Assembly: GCA_025526915.1 (NCBI GenBank)
Contig: JAHLKH010000100.1
Span: 1 to 64,000 of the forward strand
From: Entophlyctis helioformis
Lineage: Eukaryota > Chytridiomycota > Chytridiomycetes > Chytridiales > Chytriomycetaceae
Direction of reading: 5' to 3'
Length of the DNA: 64,000 nt
The translations under genes were made by a program, and so were the position numbers. The notes under the pieces are model-generated. The model saw only the letters and a list, made by a program, of their open reading frames with translations, did no database searches and was not told the origin of the DNA. Below are positions 9,793 to 22,444 of this stretch, one piece after another. The stretch's first letter is position 1, and each line of letters opens with the position of its first letter.

Positions 9793-12700
9793 TCACGGGA
9801 ACGACTTGAAGACGGTCGTGTCGAGCAGAAACTCAAACACCTTGGCGTCCCACTGTCGACGGTCGGCCGACTGGTCAAACAGCTTGTACAGCAGCTGGTG
9901 CTCGCGCTCGGCCATCTGCGCCATCGGCACCTATAGTCAGCCGGTGTCATCCATCGCTCTGCGGCAGCAAGCCCAGCACGCACCACTTCATCCTTGTCGA
10001 CATGGTGCTTGAGATGGGCGACAATCTCCTTCATCTCGTCGCTGCTGGGGTCCTTGACGGCCTCTTCGCGCGATACCTGCGCGAATCCAGGGAACCGATC
10101 GTGGTACAACGGCAATGCCCACGGCTCGCTCAAGAACCTATGTAGGGGAGCACCACTCGCCACGTCAGCCAGTCGCCACGGTGTGCACCATTCCGACATG
10201 CTGCATTGCGCATACTTTACAAAGTCGTAAATCACGCCCTCGTCAAACCGCGCGACCAGACGGTTCAGATACTTTTCGTGCAGTCCGTACAGACAGAGGA
10301 TATTGTCTGTCGGGATCTTTTCCTGGCCGATAAAGGTGACGGACCAGATGTACCCCTGCGGATCGAGATGGATGCTAAAGTATCCATGCACCAGTCGATC
10401 AATCACCAGATCGCGTCCCTGTGTGTGCAGCACCGCGTGACGCATCACGCATCATGCATCGGTCAGTGCCGCCCCAATGTGCGAATCGAGCAGACCGCGG
10501 TTGGGATACGCACGTATTCCAGTTTGTTGGCGCGCTCGGAAGCGAGCTGGCCGGGCAGGTGTGGCCGATTAAAGTACAGATAGTAGTGTCCGCCTGGCAG
10601 GTACGCCTCGATCTTCTTGGCCTGCACAAACTCGATGAGGTCGTTGGAGTCTTCGGGCAGGTTGGCCATCTGGCGGCCGGCTCCAGCTGCTGCAGCAGAT
10701 GGTACTGATCCAGCCGGCTGCGGCTGCTGTGCCGCGTAGATGGCGTCCATGCCCGACGATGCGTGGTGTGCCACCATGAGCGTCGGATCGAAAATGTTGA
10801 GCAGCGTCTCGGCGAGCTTCGTACCGACTTCCTTTGAATCGTAGTGCGCGTGCGACCACTTGGTCTGGTACCGGCTCGCGTACTTTGTGATGCTTCCTGC
10901 ACCGAATCTGCCGCAACATTGTGGTGTGAGTGGGCCCGTGGTACGGCTGGCACGGTTTCGACACGAGAATGCACTCACATGAACGGGTCTTGCGTCCGGA
11001 AGTACTTGTCAATGACCAGTCGGCCATCAAACACCAGGCAGCTGTCGTTGATGAACTTGAAGGTCGCCTTGTCGATCGACCGCTCGTCGGCGTAAATGAG
11101 CATCTCGGCAATCGGCAATCGCACCGGCGTTGAATCCTCACGGTTCTGGAGAGCATGGAATAGCAGAAAAAGTCAGCTGACGCATCGCATGCAAGTCCAT
11201 GCGGCAGCGACAACGACGACTTGCCAGAAGCACAAGGCCAAACAGCGTTGGCGGGTTGGATTCGGGCTGTGTGGCCCATTTGAGGATGCGGTATCCACGG
11301 TAGTGGTGCACGCCTGCCTGGACCAGATGGCCAAAGACGCGGTCTTCGACAACAGGATCGTCAAAACACGTTGCCTTGGTCGGGAGCGTTGGATCGACCA
11401 TGGCGATACGGCTGCCGGGCACGCCGCGTTTGAGAAGCACTGTCCAAACGCAGTGTCAGCATGGGCGAGTGTGTGCATGAGATCAGCCATGGCCGCTCAC
11501 TCTCGACGGTTGCATACGCCTGCACGCTGCGGCCAAACCTGTGTGTTTCGACAGCAACCGAGTGTCAGCCGCTACACTGTGCGATAATGACGTGAGAGAC
11601 GACCAACGTACACAACCGCCATGGTGCTGTCGTGTTGCTTGAGTTTGTCGATGCCTGCCATGATGGCTTCTTCTTCGTGCTTGACCATCGAGTACACGCC
11701 AGACAGCGCGGCTAGACCTGCGTCTAGCTTGCTGACCTGGTACTGCATGCCCGGACACATGACCAGATAGTCGTACCTGTGCAGCCATCGCATCCAAGGG
11801 TCAGTGGTGTCTCTGCAGTGAATTCCGACAGCTCCAAAGTACAACGCACGGAACAAGTCGGCCGCTGTCCAGATGGATCAGCTTGGACTCGCGGTCCAGC
11901 TCTTCCGTCGACTCGCAAATGACATCCACGTAGTAGTCGAGAGCCAGCTGATCGAGTCTGTGGAGTGCACATCCGCAGTGTTAGGTCTGCTCCTTCACCT
12001 GAGAGCCAAGCCAAGCATACTCGAGACTGGTGTAGCAGCGCTGGTTGACGAAATGGCACTTGGATGCCATTCGAGGCGGGCCGCCCTTGGAGATCAGCGT
12101 AAGATGCGTAAAGTGCAAGTGTGGCGTCTGGACATTGCACACGCCAATAGCTCATTAGTTGGAAGATGGCGGCATTGTCTGGCGGGTATTCGACGTACAT
12201 AGACAAGCCGTTCGAGGAATGCGGTGCTGACATCCGATCCACCGAGCACCACGATGCGGCTGTTGATGGCAATCTGGGCACGACGACCGTGTCAGCCTTT
12301 GCAGAGCGCTGCATCCAACAGCGAGAGGGGGCGGCGGAGCACATACACGTGGCTCAAAGATCAACGACGGTGTGATCAACTGCAGGTTGAATGGCAGCGG
12401 ATCAGGCATCGGTACGCCGTCGCGCATGTTGTCAGGGAACTCGATGCTGTCCCGGCATCCACACATGTGAGCATCGTCGCCACCGCTGGCATCGGCGAAT
12501 GCATGCCACGGCACGCTTACACGCGACGACGCTTGACAGGCACCAGCTCGCGCAACGCCACGCGCTGCGACGCCAGGTCCTGTTGCGCGGCCTCGTCGAC
12601 CAGGAACAGCAGACACGGCGACTGGCTCTGGCGCATGACTTCCTGGAACACCCAGCGTGCCTGCACCTCGAACAACGGGTTGAAGATCATTTGGCGCAGC

Positions 12701-15210
12701 AGGACCGGCTTGTCGACCAGCGGCGTTAGTTTGGGCGACATGAACCGCTCGATCTCGTATTGGTCCGTGTAGGCTTGCGGCGACCTGCACTGCTGTAGCA
12801 CGATACAGCATGTGAGTTGGCCGAGGGATTCGGCCGTGTACACCACGTAATCTGTGCATGGATGGATATCGTGTTGGTGACGCTCGTGTCAGCAATGTTC
12901 GTGGTTGCGGTGATGTAAGCATCACTCAGACGACGGGCTGTTACCTGACTGAGGATCAGTCAAGGCACTCCGCACGCTGGACATGATTTCCTGCTGGTTC
13001 TTGAGCCCAAAAGTGAGCGAGTCCAGAGGCTCCACATCAGCCGGCACTGCACGGCGCACGTTCACCAGATCGCCACACCCGAACCTGTTCGTGATGTACA
13101 GGTTGTGTCTGTCCAACATGCACACCAGTCAGTCGCCACCACACCATCCCATCGCTCTCACATCCGTAAAGAAAGCATCATAAGACTCACGCGGCGATCT
13201 TGCCCGCGCGTGTCTTGACCTTGGAGAACCGGTCTAGCAGCTTGATCTCGGGCGTGTTGGGCGGCAACGACACCAGGCAATAGTCGCGCGCACTGAACAT
13301 CTGGAACGCCACGCGGATAAACTCGATCGAGTGGTTGGCGTACTGGTTCTCGATGCAGAACATGTTGACGCAGAAGGCGTTGGGTGTGCGCATGTCGGTC
13401 GGGTTGATCGCGTCGTCTTCTTCTGCCGGTGGCGCGGGCTGCGACAATGAGAGCTTGGGGTTGCTGTTGGTTGAGCTGCGTTTGGATGTCGAGAGCGCGT
13501 CGTCGGTCATGGCTGTGGCGGCCATGCTTTCGGACATGGCATCCATGTTGCTGGCGTCTGTATCTTGGGCCGCTGGCGACGAAACCGACGCCTTTGGTTG
13601 CTGTGGTTTGGCTTTCGGCACTGGCTTTACCTCTGTTGCGGGCCGCCGAGTCAGCTCGTGCTATCCACCTGCGGTGTCTGTTGGATGGCAAATGCATGAT
13701 TTACCCTTCATGAGATAGTCAAACATCTCCAAATGGTAGACATCGTGCAGCATGGCCTGGTCAATCTCGCGGTTGATGCTCATGAATCCCACCACCTCGC
13801 CATCCGCCTGTCAATGCACCATCAAGCCGTTGTTAGCCGCAAGATGCTGTCCAGACAGCCCAAACGCACAACAACACTACCTCGGCAACAAGAGTGCGAA
13901 CGGCTTCTGACTTGGACTCGACAAGGCCGGCCAGATAGTAGTCGGCATGCTCGCCCTTCAGCAACTGCCGTCATGCCATTTAGTGCATGTGGGCAGCAGA
14001 TCACCGAGAAACTGCCGCACAAGCCACCTACATTCTGACGGCGGAACATGGGCACGAGATCGTCGCAGTCCTCGACACGCGCACGCCGCACGCGGAACGT
14101 CGGCAGCACGTCGCGGCGATGGCACACCTGCAGGGAAAACGTCGCGTTCGGGTTCAGCAGTGCTGCTTCGGTAAAGTACTTTGCGCCGCGCTTCATGTTG
14201 CGGAACCTGCGTCGGCTCGGCTGGGCATCGCCGTTGCCGCCCGATCCCCCTGCCGCAGCATTGGCCGAAGCCGACGCATCAGCCGACGGCGTGGGTGGGA
14301 TGTACCGCGGCGACGAGAACGGCGGGAAGAGGATCAGCGAGTCTGGCAGGAAGTAGCAGATATTCTTGATGAGCGGCAGCAGCTCGTACAGCGTGTTGAT
14401 GGACGTGTCGAGGAACGGCAGCGAGATGTCGGGGTCGGCAAAGAAGAAGGCGATGAATGCCGTGTTGTGGATCTGTGGCGGTCGGCAGACGCGTCAGTGG
14501 TGTGGATGGTTTTACAGACACGACACGCTGTTGGACTCACGGTGGCGTCCTTGAAGTCGTACAGGGTTTTGATCCAGGCGTCCCAGGCACCTGCAATCAG
14601 CTTGTCGCCGGCCACGGCAGCAGCAGTCTCGGCACCTGCAGCAACGCCAGGAGCAGACTCGCTTGCAGCTGTATCCGCGCCACCGCCGCCGCCCCCGCTG
14701 CCGGTCATCTCATCGCCAGAGGCAGCGTTTGGCGCATTCGCCGCACCGCTGTTCGAAGCTGCCGCCGAGGCCACCTTGTTGGCCACAAACGACGGCGGCG
14801 TGAGACTGAACGCAGCAAAGCCAAACACCTTGGTATCGTTGGCATCGGTCGCCACGATGGCCAACGGACACGTATCACTGCAGCGGCACAGAGTGTGATG
14901 AGGGCGTCTGCCAACGGGACACGCGCTGCATGGCCACGACGGCTTACATGAGCAGGGCGATGTTGTAGTCGCCGTATCGACGCTGGAGCGCGCGCTCCAT
15001 GTCGTCGCGTCCAAACACGCCGCCCTTGACGAGCTTCTGGATCTTGGCAGCGTCTCGCATCTCTGCCCGGCGGTACGACAGAGGAGTTGCTCCTGCGCCT
15101 GCGCCTGTATTGGCACCTGCACCTGCGCCTGCTCCTGCATTGGCAGTCGGCTGCCCTGTTGTTGACTGTTGCAGCATAGCGTCACTGTCGAACGGTTTCT
15201 TTACAGGCAA
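9793..15210 (-). CDS. CFAP61: Cilia- and flagella-associated protein 61
   Basis: A multi-exon gene (about 17 exons, introns about 60-110 nt) whose joined exons match CFAP61 along their length. CFAP61 belongs to the axonemal calmodulin/spoke-associated complex at the base of radial spoke 3, so the organism builds motile flagella. Visible landmarks in order: N-terminal YRRAEMRDAAKIQKLVKGG and ACETYLTRANSFERASE-like PLAIVATDANDTKVFGFAAF; VRRARVEDCDDLVPMFRRQN; an acetyltransferase-like ADGEVVGFMSINREID; NAFCVNMFCIENQYANHSIE; a FAD/NAD-type Rossmann segment INSRIVVLGGSDVSTAFLER; YDYLVMCPGMQYQ; the C-terminal block with VHGYFSIHLDPQGYIWSVTF. Exon 1 (ATG 15210) holds a Gly/Ala/Thr-rich tract and joins exon 2 at CTCAT|GTAAGC ... 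GCTGCAG|TGATACG. The last exon ends DTTVFKSFP-stop at 9793. Individual internal splice sites were only partly checked. Confidence 0.9.
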
Positions 15211-15308
15211 ACCTGGTGGATACCATCTCCGTCGCTTTTATTCGTCTGCGACCAGCGCAGGCTTCATCGACTCCTTCCCACCAAGGCAGCGTACTCGCCG
15301 TCGCCGGC

Positions 15309-15655
15309 TCAGTACGACTCGATCTTTGCCGTTGCAATGTAGCAGCCGCGAATGACCACCGCCCCAACGTACCGCAGCTGCTCTGTCCGCCCCCCTCGCA
15401 CGTCGCAAGCGTCAGTCGGCACGATGCTCAGGTCTGCTCTGGTCTGCTCATGGCAACTCACGGCAACTCACCGCCGTCAAACTCCTCCGTGGCGTTGAGG
15501 ACGACGTTGGCGTCCCGGTCGACGCACACAAAGAACCCCTGGAACACCCGGCCGTCGGTGACGGTGATGCGGGCCTTGCGGCTCAGCAGCATCTGCAGCT
15601 GGTCTCGCTTGCTTCGCCCATTCGCTGGCGTTGGCGTTGGTGTCGGCTCGTCCAT
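15309..15655 (-). CDS. NAA38: N-alpha-acetyltransferase 38, NatC auxiliary subunit (LSm-like)
   Basis: Two exons, 15655-15472 and 15382-15309, splice in phase 1 (GACGGCG|GTGAGT ... GGACAG|AGCAG) to give an 85-aa protein. It has a compact Sm-like fold: LLSRKARITVTDGRVFQGFF, then CVDRDANVVLNATEEF, then YVGAVVIRGCYIATAKIES. This order and size match Naa38/LSMD1, the small LSm-like subunit of the NatC N-terminal acetyltransferase, rather than a spliceosomal LSm. It acts in the cytoplasm with Naa30 and Naa35. The N-terminus contains a short (Pro-Thr)n run. The stop lies 98 bp before the CFAP61 start on the same strand. Confidence 0.8.
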
Positions 15656-15760
15656 GTCAACGAATGATCGTTTTGAAGGAAACAGTTGTGATCGCAACAT
15701 GGACTGCTTGTATGGACAACCAACAGTGCACAAGCGGTCGACGCAAGACTGTGCGTTTTA

Positions 15761-18387
15761 TTACGATTGGCTGGCGCCACGGGTGCGGCTGCGGGTCACT
15801 CTGCCGCTACCAGCCGCGCTACCAGCCCGCTTGTCGACGCTCTCCTGCGATGCCGCTGTACTCGTGGCGATCCTGGCAGACTTGCGTGGCCGCCCAGGTT
15901 TCCGTGCCGCCGGCTGCTTGGTGCTCGATGCTCTACCACCACTGGCACGACGATCCTCTTCCTCTTCCTCCTCCTCTTCCTCCTCGTCTTCGTCGTCTTC
16001 GTCATCGTCAGCCTCCTCGTCGTCAACCGCAATGAACTCCTTGTCGCTGCCGTCATCACTCTCGTCGCGTATCTGGCGCTTCTGTGGTTGCAACGACCGT
16101 GGCTCCTGCAACTCGCGCACAACCTGCGACGGCACAACAGGCGCAGAAGCCACTCGAGGAAGCCTCATGGCGGGCACGCGTTCCCTGGCAGCAGCTGGGG
16201 CTCCTTTCGCGTGTCCACTGCTGGCGGGCTCGCTGCCATGAACAGCAGCCCGCTGCCGCTCAGTGACTCCCCGCGTGCCTCTGCCGCCATTCGCATTCGC
16301 ACTCGCACTTGCGCTCGCACTTGCACTCACGACACGAAACTGCGGCTCCGCACTCGTCCGTCCAGAAGCAGCAGCAACATCACCGCCGCCACTGCCGCCG
16401 CCAGTCTCGGGCATGACCCAACCGCGTGCGCGCACACTCGCCCGATCCCGTTCGCCCAGCCCGTAATAGAACGCGGGGTCAATCAGACACACCTCGTACA
16501 TGCGCTGCTCAATCTCGTTCTTGAGCCGCGCCGCCGTTTCTGCAGCCGTCTCGCCGCGTCCGAGGGTGAGAGTACGGGGGCCGCTCGACGGCGACCGACC
16601 AGCATATGCAGCAGGCGTGGTGAGACTGGCCGGCAGCTGCTGCACGCGCGACAAGTTGGTGTTCGCGTTGGCGTTGGCGTTGGGGCTGGGGTTGGGATTG
16701 GACTTTTTCGGGTGCGGCGGAGCAGGCGGGTCGATGCCGCCACGGCCGGCTTGGCGCATGATGGCTGTGATCTTTTCGATCCACTGGCGCTTGACTCTGG
16801 GATGCTGGTTGGTGGCGAGTCGCGGTGTCGAGACGATCGCTGCCGACGGCCCGGCAGCAACACCGGTTCTTGTGGCGGCGGGCCGAGCGGTCGGTGCTGG
16901 AGACTGGCCAGTGTTTGAGGGCGGTGGCGGAGGAGGCAGGTTGGCGAGCCGCGACGGCTGTGCTGGTGCTGGTGCCTTGAATGTTGGCTTCTGCTGCTGC
17001 TGCGCTTCTTGTGCCTCCTCTTCCTCTTCCTCCTCTTCCTCTTCTTCGGCTTCTTGTTCGGGTCTGTACACGTACCAGACAGGACTCTTGCCCTTGAGCG
17101 CGGCTTTCTGTGTCTGTTATATGCAAGCACAAGCAGGTGTGAGTCCATGCACATGCTGCCCAGCAAGAGTGCCAGCAAGCCAACGAGCCAACGAGCCCCC
17201 AGGAGCACACTCACAAGTGCTTTGACGCGTGCAGGCGGGTACTGCTGGTTGAGCATCACTCCAAGCGTCCCGATAAACGCCATAAACGCCGCGTGGAACT
17301 CGCCATAGTCATACACGTCCGCGAGCGTCTGCGTCGATGTGACCGTCTCCTCCATCTTCTTTTCAATCTGTCCCGATCGCCGTCAGTCTGAGCCGCGCAG
17401 CCAGCGAGCGCAGCCAACACGGCCAGGATGAGAGGCGGACAGACAAACCTCGCGTTCACGCTCGACAAGCATCGCGCGCAGAGCCTTGACATGCGGCTGC
17501 CGCACAGTCGTCGACTCGCTCTGCAGATCGCGGCCGAACCCGTCGAGCGCCTCGTCGTCATGGAACCCAGCCAGCACTCTAGCGACGACCAGCTACCGCA
17601 TCGCGCACGTCAGCACTCGCCTACGCACACATGCTCGTCCACACAACCGCCTCACCTGCGTGCGGGCCTCGACCACGAGCGGCAAAAACTCGCCGTCCAC
17701 AAGACCAGCGGGCACCTCGACGCTCGCCTCGAGCACCATGCCGACCGACGCCAGAATCCGCAGCACGCGATCCAGCAGCTCCTGCGCAGCCTCGTCCTGG
17801 TCGGTCGACAGCGACGACGCGGCGTACGCCGGCATCTGGCGCAGCGTGCGCACGGCGGTTTTGAGGTCCAGCATGTACGAGCCGAGGAGCGCCAGCCGCG
17901 ATCGCTGGTGGGTCGGCAGCGGGATGTCGGTGGCGGGCGACTGGACGGCACCCCAGAAGAACGGGTCGGCTGCGTGGCGGCGTGGTTGTAGTTGTCGTAG
18001 TCGTTTGTGTTAGTCGGTGGTTGGTAGGTGGCGGCAGGGGCGACAGCAGTGAAGCGACGGCCACGCACACTGCAGGCTCGTGAGCGCGCTGTAGGCGAGC
18101 TTGATCTCGCCCGTCGACGGCCGCGTAAGCAGGCGCTGCTGCTGTTGGAGCTGTAAGTGCTGTTGCTGCTGTTGGTGCGTGTCCGGCCCAGCGCCAGACG
18201 ACAGCGACGCCGACAGCGACGCCGCGGCACGGGCAAGCACGGCTTCGGGGGCGTGCGCGCGGGCAACCAGCGTCGACACGGCGAGGTGCAGCGTGACGTC
18301 GAGCTTCCACAGGCGGCTGCCCTGCGGCCGCACGGCCTTGTGCGGAGCGTCGGTGCCCGCGGTGCCCGCGGTGCCAGCAGCGTTCAT
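15761..18387 (-). CDS. Unknown 760-aa protein with C-terminal acidic tract and AT-hook
   Basis: Five exons, 18387-18069, 17969-17656, 17592-17449, 17367-17215 and 17113-15761, join in frame with GT-AG introns of about 60-100 nt, giving 760 aa. The N-terminal half (about residues 1-330) is predominantly helical (KLDVTLHLAVSTLVARAHA; RSRLALLGSYMLDLKTAVRT; a well-ordered YDYGEFHAAFMAFIGTLGVM segment). The C-terminal half is low complexity: Glu runs, Asn-Ala repeats, then Asp/Glu-rich, ending with RKPGRPRKSARIA, an AT-hook. A nuclear DNA- or chromatin-binding role is inferred from the AT-hook only. I do not recognise the helical domain. It starts head-to-head with taspase-1, 52 bp away. Confidence 0.75.
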
Positions 18388-18439
18388 GCTTCGTGCGCCA
18401 GATCTCGACTTTACGACAACGACAACAACAACTTGTCGC

Positions 18440-19765
18440 ATGGCTCCGCTGGTGGCCGTGCACGCCGGCGCCGGCATCCACTCGGCCACGCCGGCCGCGC
18501 TCGCGGCGTACGAGGCGCTGCTGGCGCGCACCACGCTGTCGACGCTGGCGCTGCTGCGTGGCGGGTGCACGGCCACCGACGCCGCCGTGCACGCCGTGCG
18601 GCTGCTCGAGGACTCGCCGCTCACCAACGCAGGCATCTGCGGCGCCAACCTGTCGCTGGCGCGCACCGTCGAGTGCGATGCCGCCATCATGGCCAGCGAC
18701 GGCGGTCGTCGTGACGGTCGTAGTAGTGGCCGCCAGGCGTTTGGAGGCGTCGGCGCGGTCCCCATGGCGCTCGCCTCGCCAACAGACACGCTCGCCGACA
18801 CAGTGGTCGCGCATCCGATCGACGCTGCGCGCTGGGTCATGGACGGCGACGCTGCCGGCCGCGATGCCGTGGGCCGCGTGCCGCCCGTGCTGGTGGCCGG
18901 CCCTCACGTGCACGCCTACGTCGGGCCGTCCGTGCCGCGGCTGTCGCCTGCTGCCGCTGCGGCGCTGGTGTGCGACACGCAGCTGCGTCGCTACGATCGC
19001 CATATGAGACTATTGGAGGGCGATGATGGGCATGCTGATGGCCGCGGCGTTCATGCCGACACAAACGCGGGTGTCAACGCGACCGTAGTCAAGGAGGACA
19101 GCGAGCCCGGTGCGGAAACGCGCGTGTACGATACGGTCGGCGCGGTCGTCATGGACGACACTGGCGCCATCACGGCAGCCGTCAGCTCGGGCGGCATCTC
19201 GCTCAAGCACCCGGGCCGTGTGGGCGAGGCCGCGCTCTACGGCACAGGCGTGTGGGCCCAGCGGCGGTCGTCGGGCCGGCCGGGCGTGGGCATCAGCGTC
19301 ACGGGCATGGGCGAGCAGATCATCAAGCTCATGGTCGCGAGCCGCCTGGCGGAGCGGCTTGGTGCCGACACGGCCGGCGATGCTGGCCATGTCGTCACGG
19401 ACTTTGTCGAGCGCGACGTGCTGGGCAATGGCAGTCGTCTGCTCGATGACCGTGACGACGAGCGGTGTGTTGGGTTCGTGTGTCTGGTGGTCGCGGATCC
19501 GGACTGCGCAGACACGGACTCTGGCTCAGATGGCAGTGGCAGTGACTGTGGTAGTCGCAGTGACAGCCAACCGCCCGCGAAACGGCATTGTGGCGACGCG
19601 GACCAAACGGGCCAGCAGCCGCGAGTCGAGCTGTGGTGGGCACACACCACCAAATCCATGGCGCTCGCGTACATGTCTGCATCCGACGACCGCCCCGTCT
19701 TTGAGATGTCTGTCCAGGCGACGCATGGCCGGCGTGCTGTCGTGTCTGGCCGATCCTTCCGATAA
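18440..19765 (+). CDS. TASP1: Threonine aspartase 1 (taspase-1)
   Basis: A single-exon gene of 441 aa in the Ntn-hydrolase asparaginase_2 family. It matches taspase-1 rather than L-asparaginase: VAVHAGAGIHS at the start, the autocleavage and nucleophile site YD|TVGAVVMD with the catalytic threonine at residue 232 (human Thr234), SSGGISLKHPGRVG just after, and VTGMGEQIIKLMVA. Taspase-1 processes itself into alpha and beta subunits and in animals cleaves MLL and TFIIA after Asp; the fungal substrate is unknown. An acidic Ser/Asp/Gly insert lies at about residues 355-385. I prefer the ATG at 18440 over the in-frame ATG at 18386, because the latter would overlap the start codon of the divergent gene. 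Confidence 0.93.
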   Translation: MAPLVAVHAGAGIHSATPAALAAYEALLARTTLSTLALLRGGCTATDAAVHAVRLLEDSPLTNAGICGANLSLARTVECDAAIMASDGGRRDGRSSGRQAFGGVGAVPMALASPTDTLADTVVAHPIDAARWVMDGDAAGRDAVGRVPPVLVAGPHVHAYVGPSVPRLSPAAAAALVCDTQLRRYDRHMRLLEGDDGHADGRGVHADTNAGVNATVVKEDSEPGAETRVYDTVGAVVMDDTGAITAAVSSGGISLKHPGRVGEAALYGTGVWAQRRSSGRPGVGISVTGMGEQIIKLMVASRLAERLGADTAGDAGHVVTDFVERDVLGNGSRLLDDRDDERCVGFVCLVVADPDCADTDSGSDGSGSDCGSRSDSQPPAKRHCGDADQTGQQPRVELWWAHTTKSMALAYMSASDDRPVFEMSVQATHGRRAVVSGRSFR

Positions 19766-19773
19766 AACACTGT

Positions 19774-22404
19774 TTATTTGCCTGTCTTGTTGCCATTCCA
19801 AGGGGGGCAGGGTCCAGCTCGACGGCTGTGCACGGTGGGCAGCAGCCGGAAGCAGTAAGAAGCGGCCATGGGGTGCTTGTCCATCTCAGTAGTCTGTATC
19901 ATCGCATGCGTGTTAATGGCGGCAATCACACGGCATGCTGACAACGTGCCTGGCGTACCCAGATCGGTGTCGTGGTGGCCGACCATGGACGCCTGTCCGT
20001 CAAACGATCCCAACGCTTCTGCGAAAAACTCCTGTGCGCGGTTCAGTGTATCAGTGCACCGCATCCACCATCACAACGGTACACGCATTGGCGATACTCA
20101 CCGACGTCCGGCGCTGCACACGACGCGGATGCGCATGCATAGCGCCACCACCGACACCGCCATTAGCCATCTTGTGCTGGCCGGGCAGCCCCATGCCCAG
20201 CCCGCGCGGGCCAACACTCAGGCTCGACGCCATGGCATAGCCTGCAGCGCCGACAGGCTGGCCATGGTACACGCCATGCACGCCGCCACCGCCGCCACCG
20301 CCGTTGCCACCACCGGCCATGCCCGACAGCCCCTTGATCGAGTGTGCCTTGGACACGGACAGCGCGTCCATGGCCGACACGGGCGGCGACGTCACGGCCA
20401 ATGGCTGCGGCTGCACCGTGTACGCCTGCGACCCGTGGCCACGGTCGTCGTCCACCACCACGCTGATACTGCCCGTAATCTGTACTCCCGCAGTGTGTGT
20501 TTGTGTAGGTGGGTTAGCAAGTGCACGCATCACCACCACCACACGCGCATACACACGCGCATACCTTGGCATCAAGCTGCACGTCAATGTCTGCACGAAA
20601 GTACCGGAAGTCGTGCATGGCCGAACGGGCGGCCTGGTGGCGCGACCAGTTGAACAGGTACGTGGTGGCGTCGCCCGTCTGCTGGTACTTGAGAAACTCT
20701 TCCAGCCGCTGGATGTCGGTCAGCTGGCGCTTCAGCTCGACCTCGTCGCCGAGGAGGATGGTCAGCTGTTTGCAGGTGGTTTGTGAGTCGACCGTTGTTG
20801 CGTGATGCAAAGACGCGATGGAGAGATGAAGTGAGTGGCGGGAGGCGGGAAGACAGGGCAGGGAGAGGAGAGAGAAGAGAGACGCACCTTGGACTGGATG
20901 ATCGACTTGAGCTCACGCATGGCGCGCTGGTACATTTCCTCGATCTGCTGCTCGATCTGCGAGCCCATTCTCTCGACCGCCCGTGCGCGCGAGTTGACGG
21001 CCGTGATCTGGTTCGCAATCTCTGTTTTCCGCGACTGGAGGATCGGGTCGGGCTACCCTCGTCACCGCCACCACCACCACCATCAACAACCGCGCAGTGT
21101 GTGCGTGTGTGCGCGCGTGTCAGCCCATGCGGAATGACGATACATGACGATGATGCGAGGCAGGACACGAACGACGCACCATCTGGGCTTCTTGCAGGGC
21201 GGATTGGTAGGCTTCTGACACGCTCACGAGCTGGTGGCGTGCCGCCTCGCCGTTTGCGTGGTGGCCCACCATCTTGCAGTACACGCATACCGGCACGTGG
21301 CACTGCGAGCAAAAGAACTCGATGGCCTTGTCGGGGTGGTTGCGGCAGTTGCCAAAAACGTCTGATCCCTGGACGGTTTAGCCAGCCCCATACACACAAA
21401 CAAACACATGCATATGTCAGCGTTGGTATGGTGGGATGAGCATTCCGAGCAAGCGGCAACGAGGAGCGGCAGGGCACGTACCTTGCCAATAGGCGTGCGT
21501 GTGTGGCGGCTGGCGAGTTTGGTCTGGTGAAGCGCATGGTCGCACTTGTTGCACAGATTCGCCGCGTCTGCCGCGCAATACACCATGGCGAGCTCCTCTT
21601 CGCAGTTGTCGCAGCGCGCTCTCTCGCGCGAATGCCGCTCCTTGGCCATGTCGTACTCGTAGTGGACAATGTACTGCGGCAACACCTGTTGGGTCGTTGC
21701 GGTCATCGCGGGCCGATTGGTGTGCCGTGTCAGTCGTACTAGAAGCGGTGGGCAGATGAGCTGCGATGGCGACGTACCTGAGCAGGGTTCTTGATGTAGT
21801 AAGTGTGCTCATGGACGCTGGCCGTGTTGCCGCTCTCGGCCATCGCACACGGGTCTGCGTGTGCGTGTGTGTGTGGTGTATCAGTCACCTCGCCTCGCCT
21901 CGCCTCGCACACACTAGCACACACTCGCATCAACCTACCTTGCAGGTAGAAACTGTCGTATCCCTCGGGCACGGGCTCGCGTTCAGCGGTGCCTTCGTCC
22001 GCAATGTACGCTCTGCCAACCGTCACCAAACACGCGACGGCCTTATGTATCACGACGCCATTCCCGTTGGCAGTCTCTGCACTCGTCCGTCCCGACCCGC
22101 CCCGTCAGTCTCAGTCTCGCTCTTCCCCCTTTCCACCCACGCCAGCAGACACACCAACAGACACAGTAGACACACATGCACACAAACACACACCGATATC
22201 AGAGCCCTCGACGCGACCGACGGTTACGCGCAACCCAGTCGCAGGCGGCGGGAACCGCACCCCGCGACGCACGACATCCTCTTCAGTGTTGATGCCGCCA
22301 AACCACGACGCATCCATCCACGCTTGCAGCACCAGCGTGTCCTTGTCAGGGCCGTCAGCGCCACGCTCCTTCTCTCTCTCCCTCTCCCCTCCTTCACCAA
22401 CACG

Positions 22405-22444
<40 letters not shown>

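Noticed and set aside
18386..18439. Upstream in-frame ATG for TASP1
   Set aside because: Would add a Thr-rich tail absent from the family and would overlap the start codon of the divergent gene.
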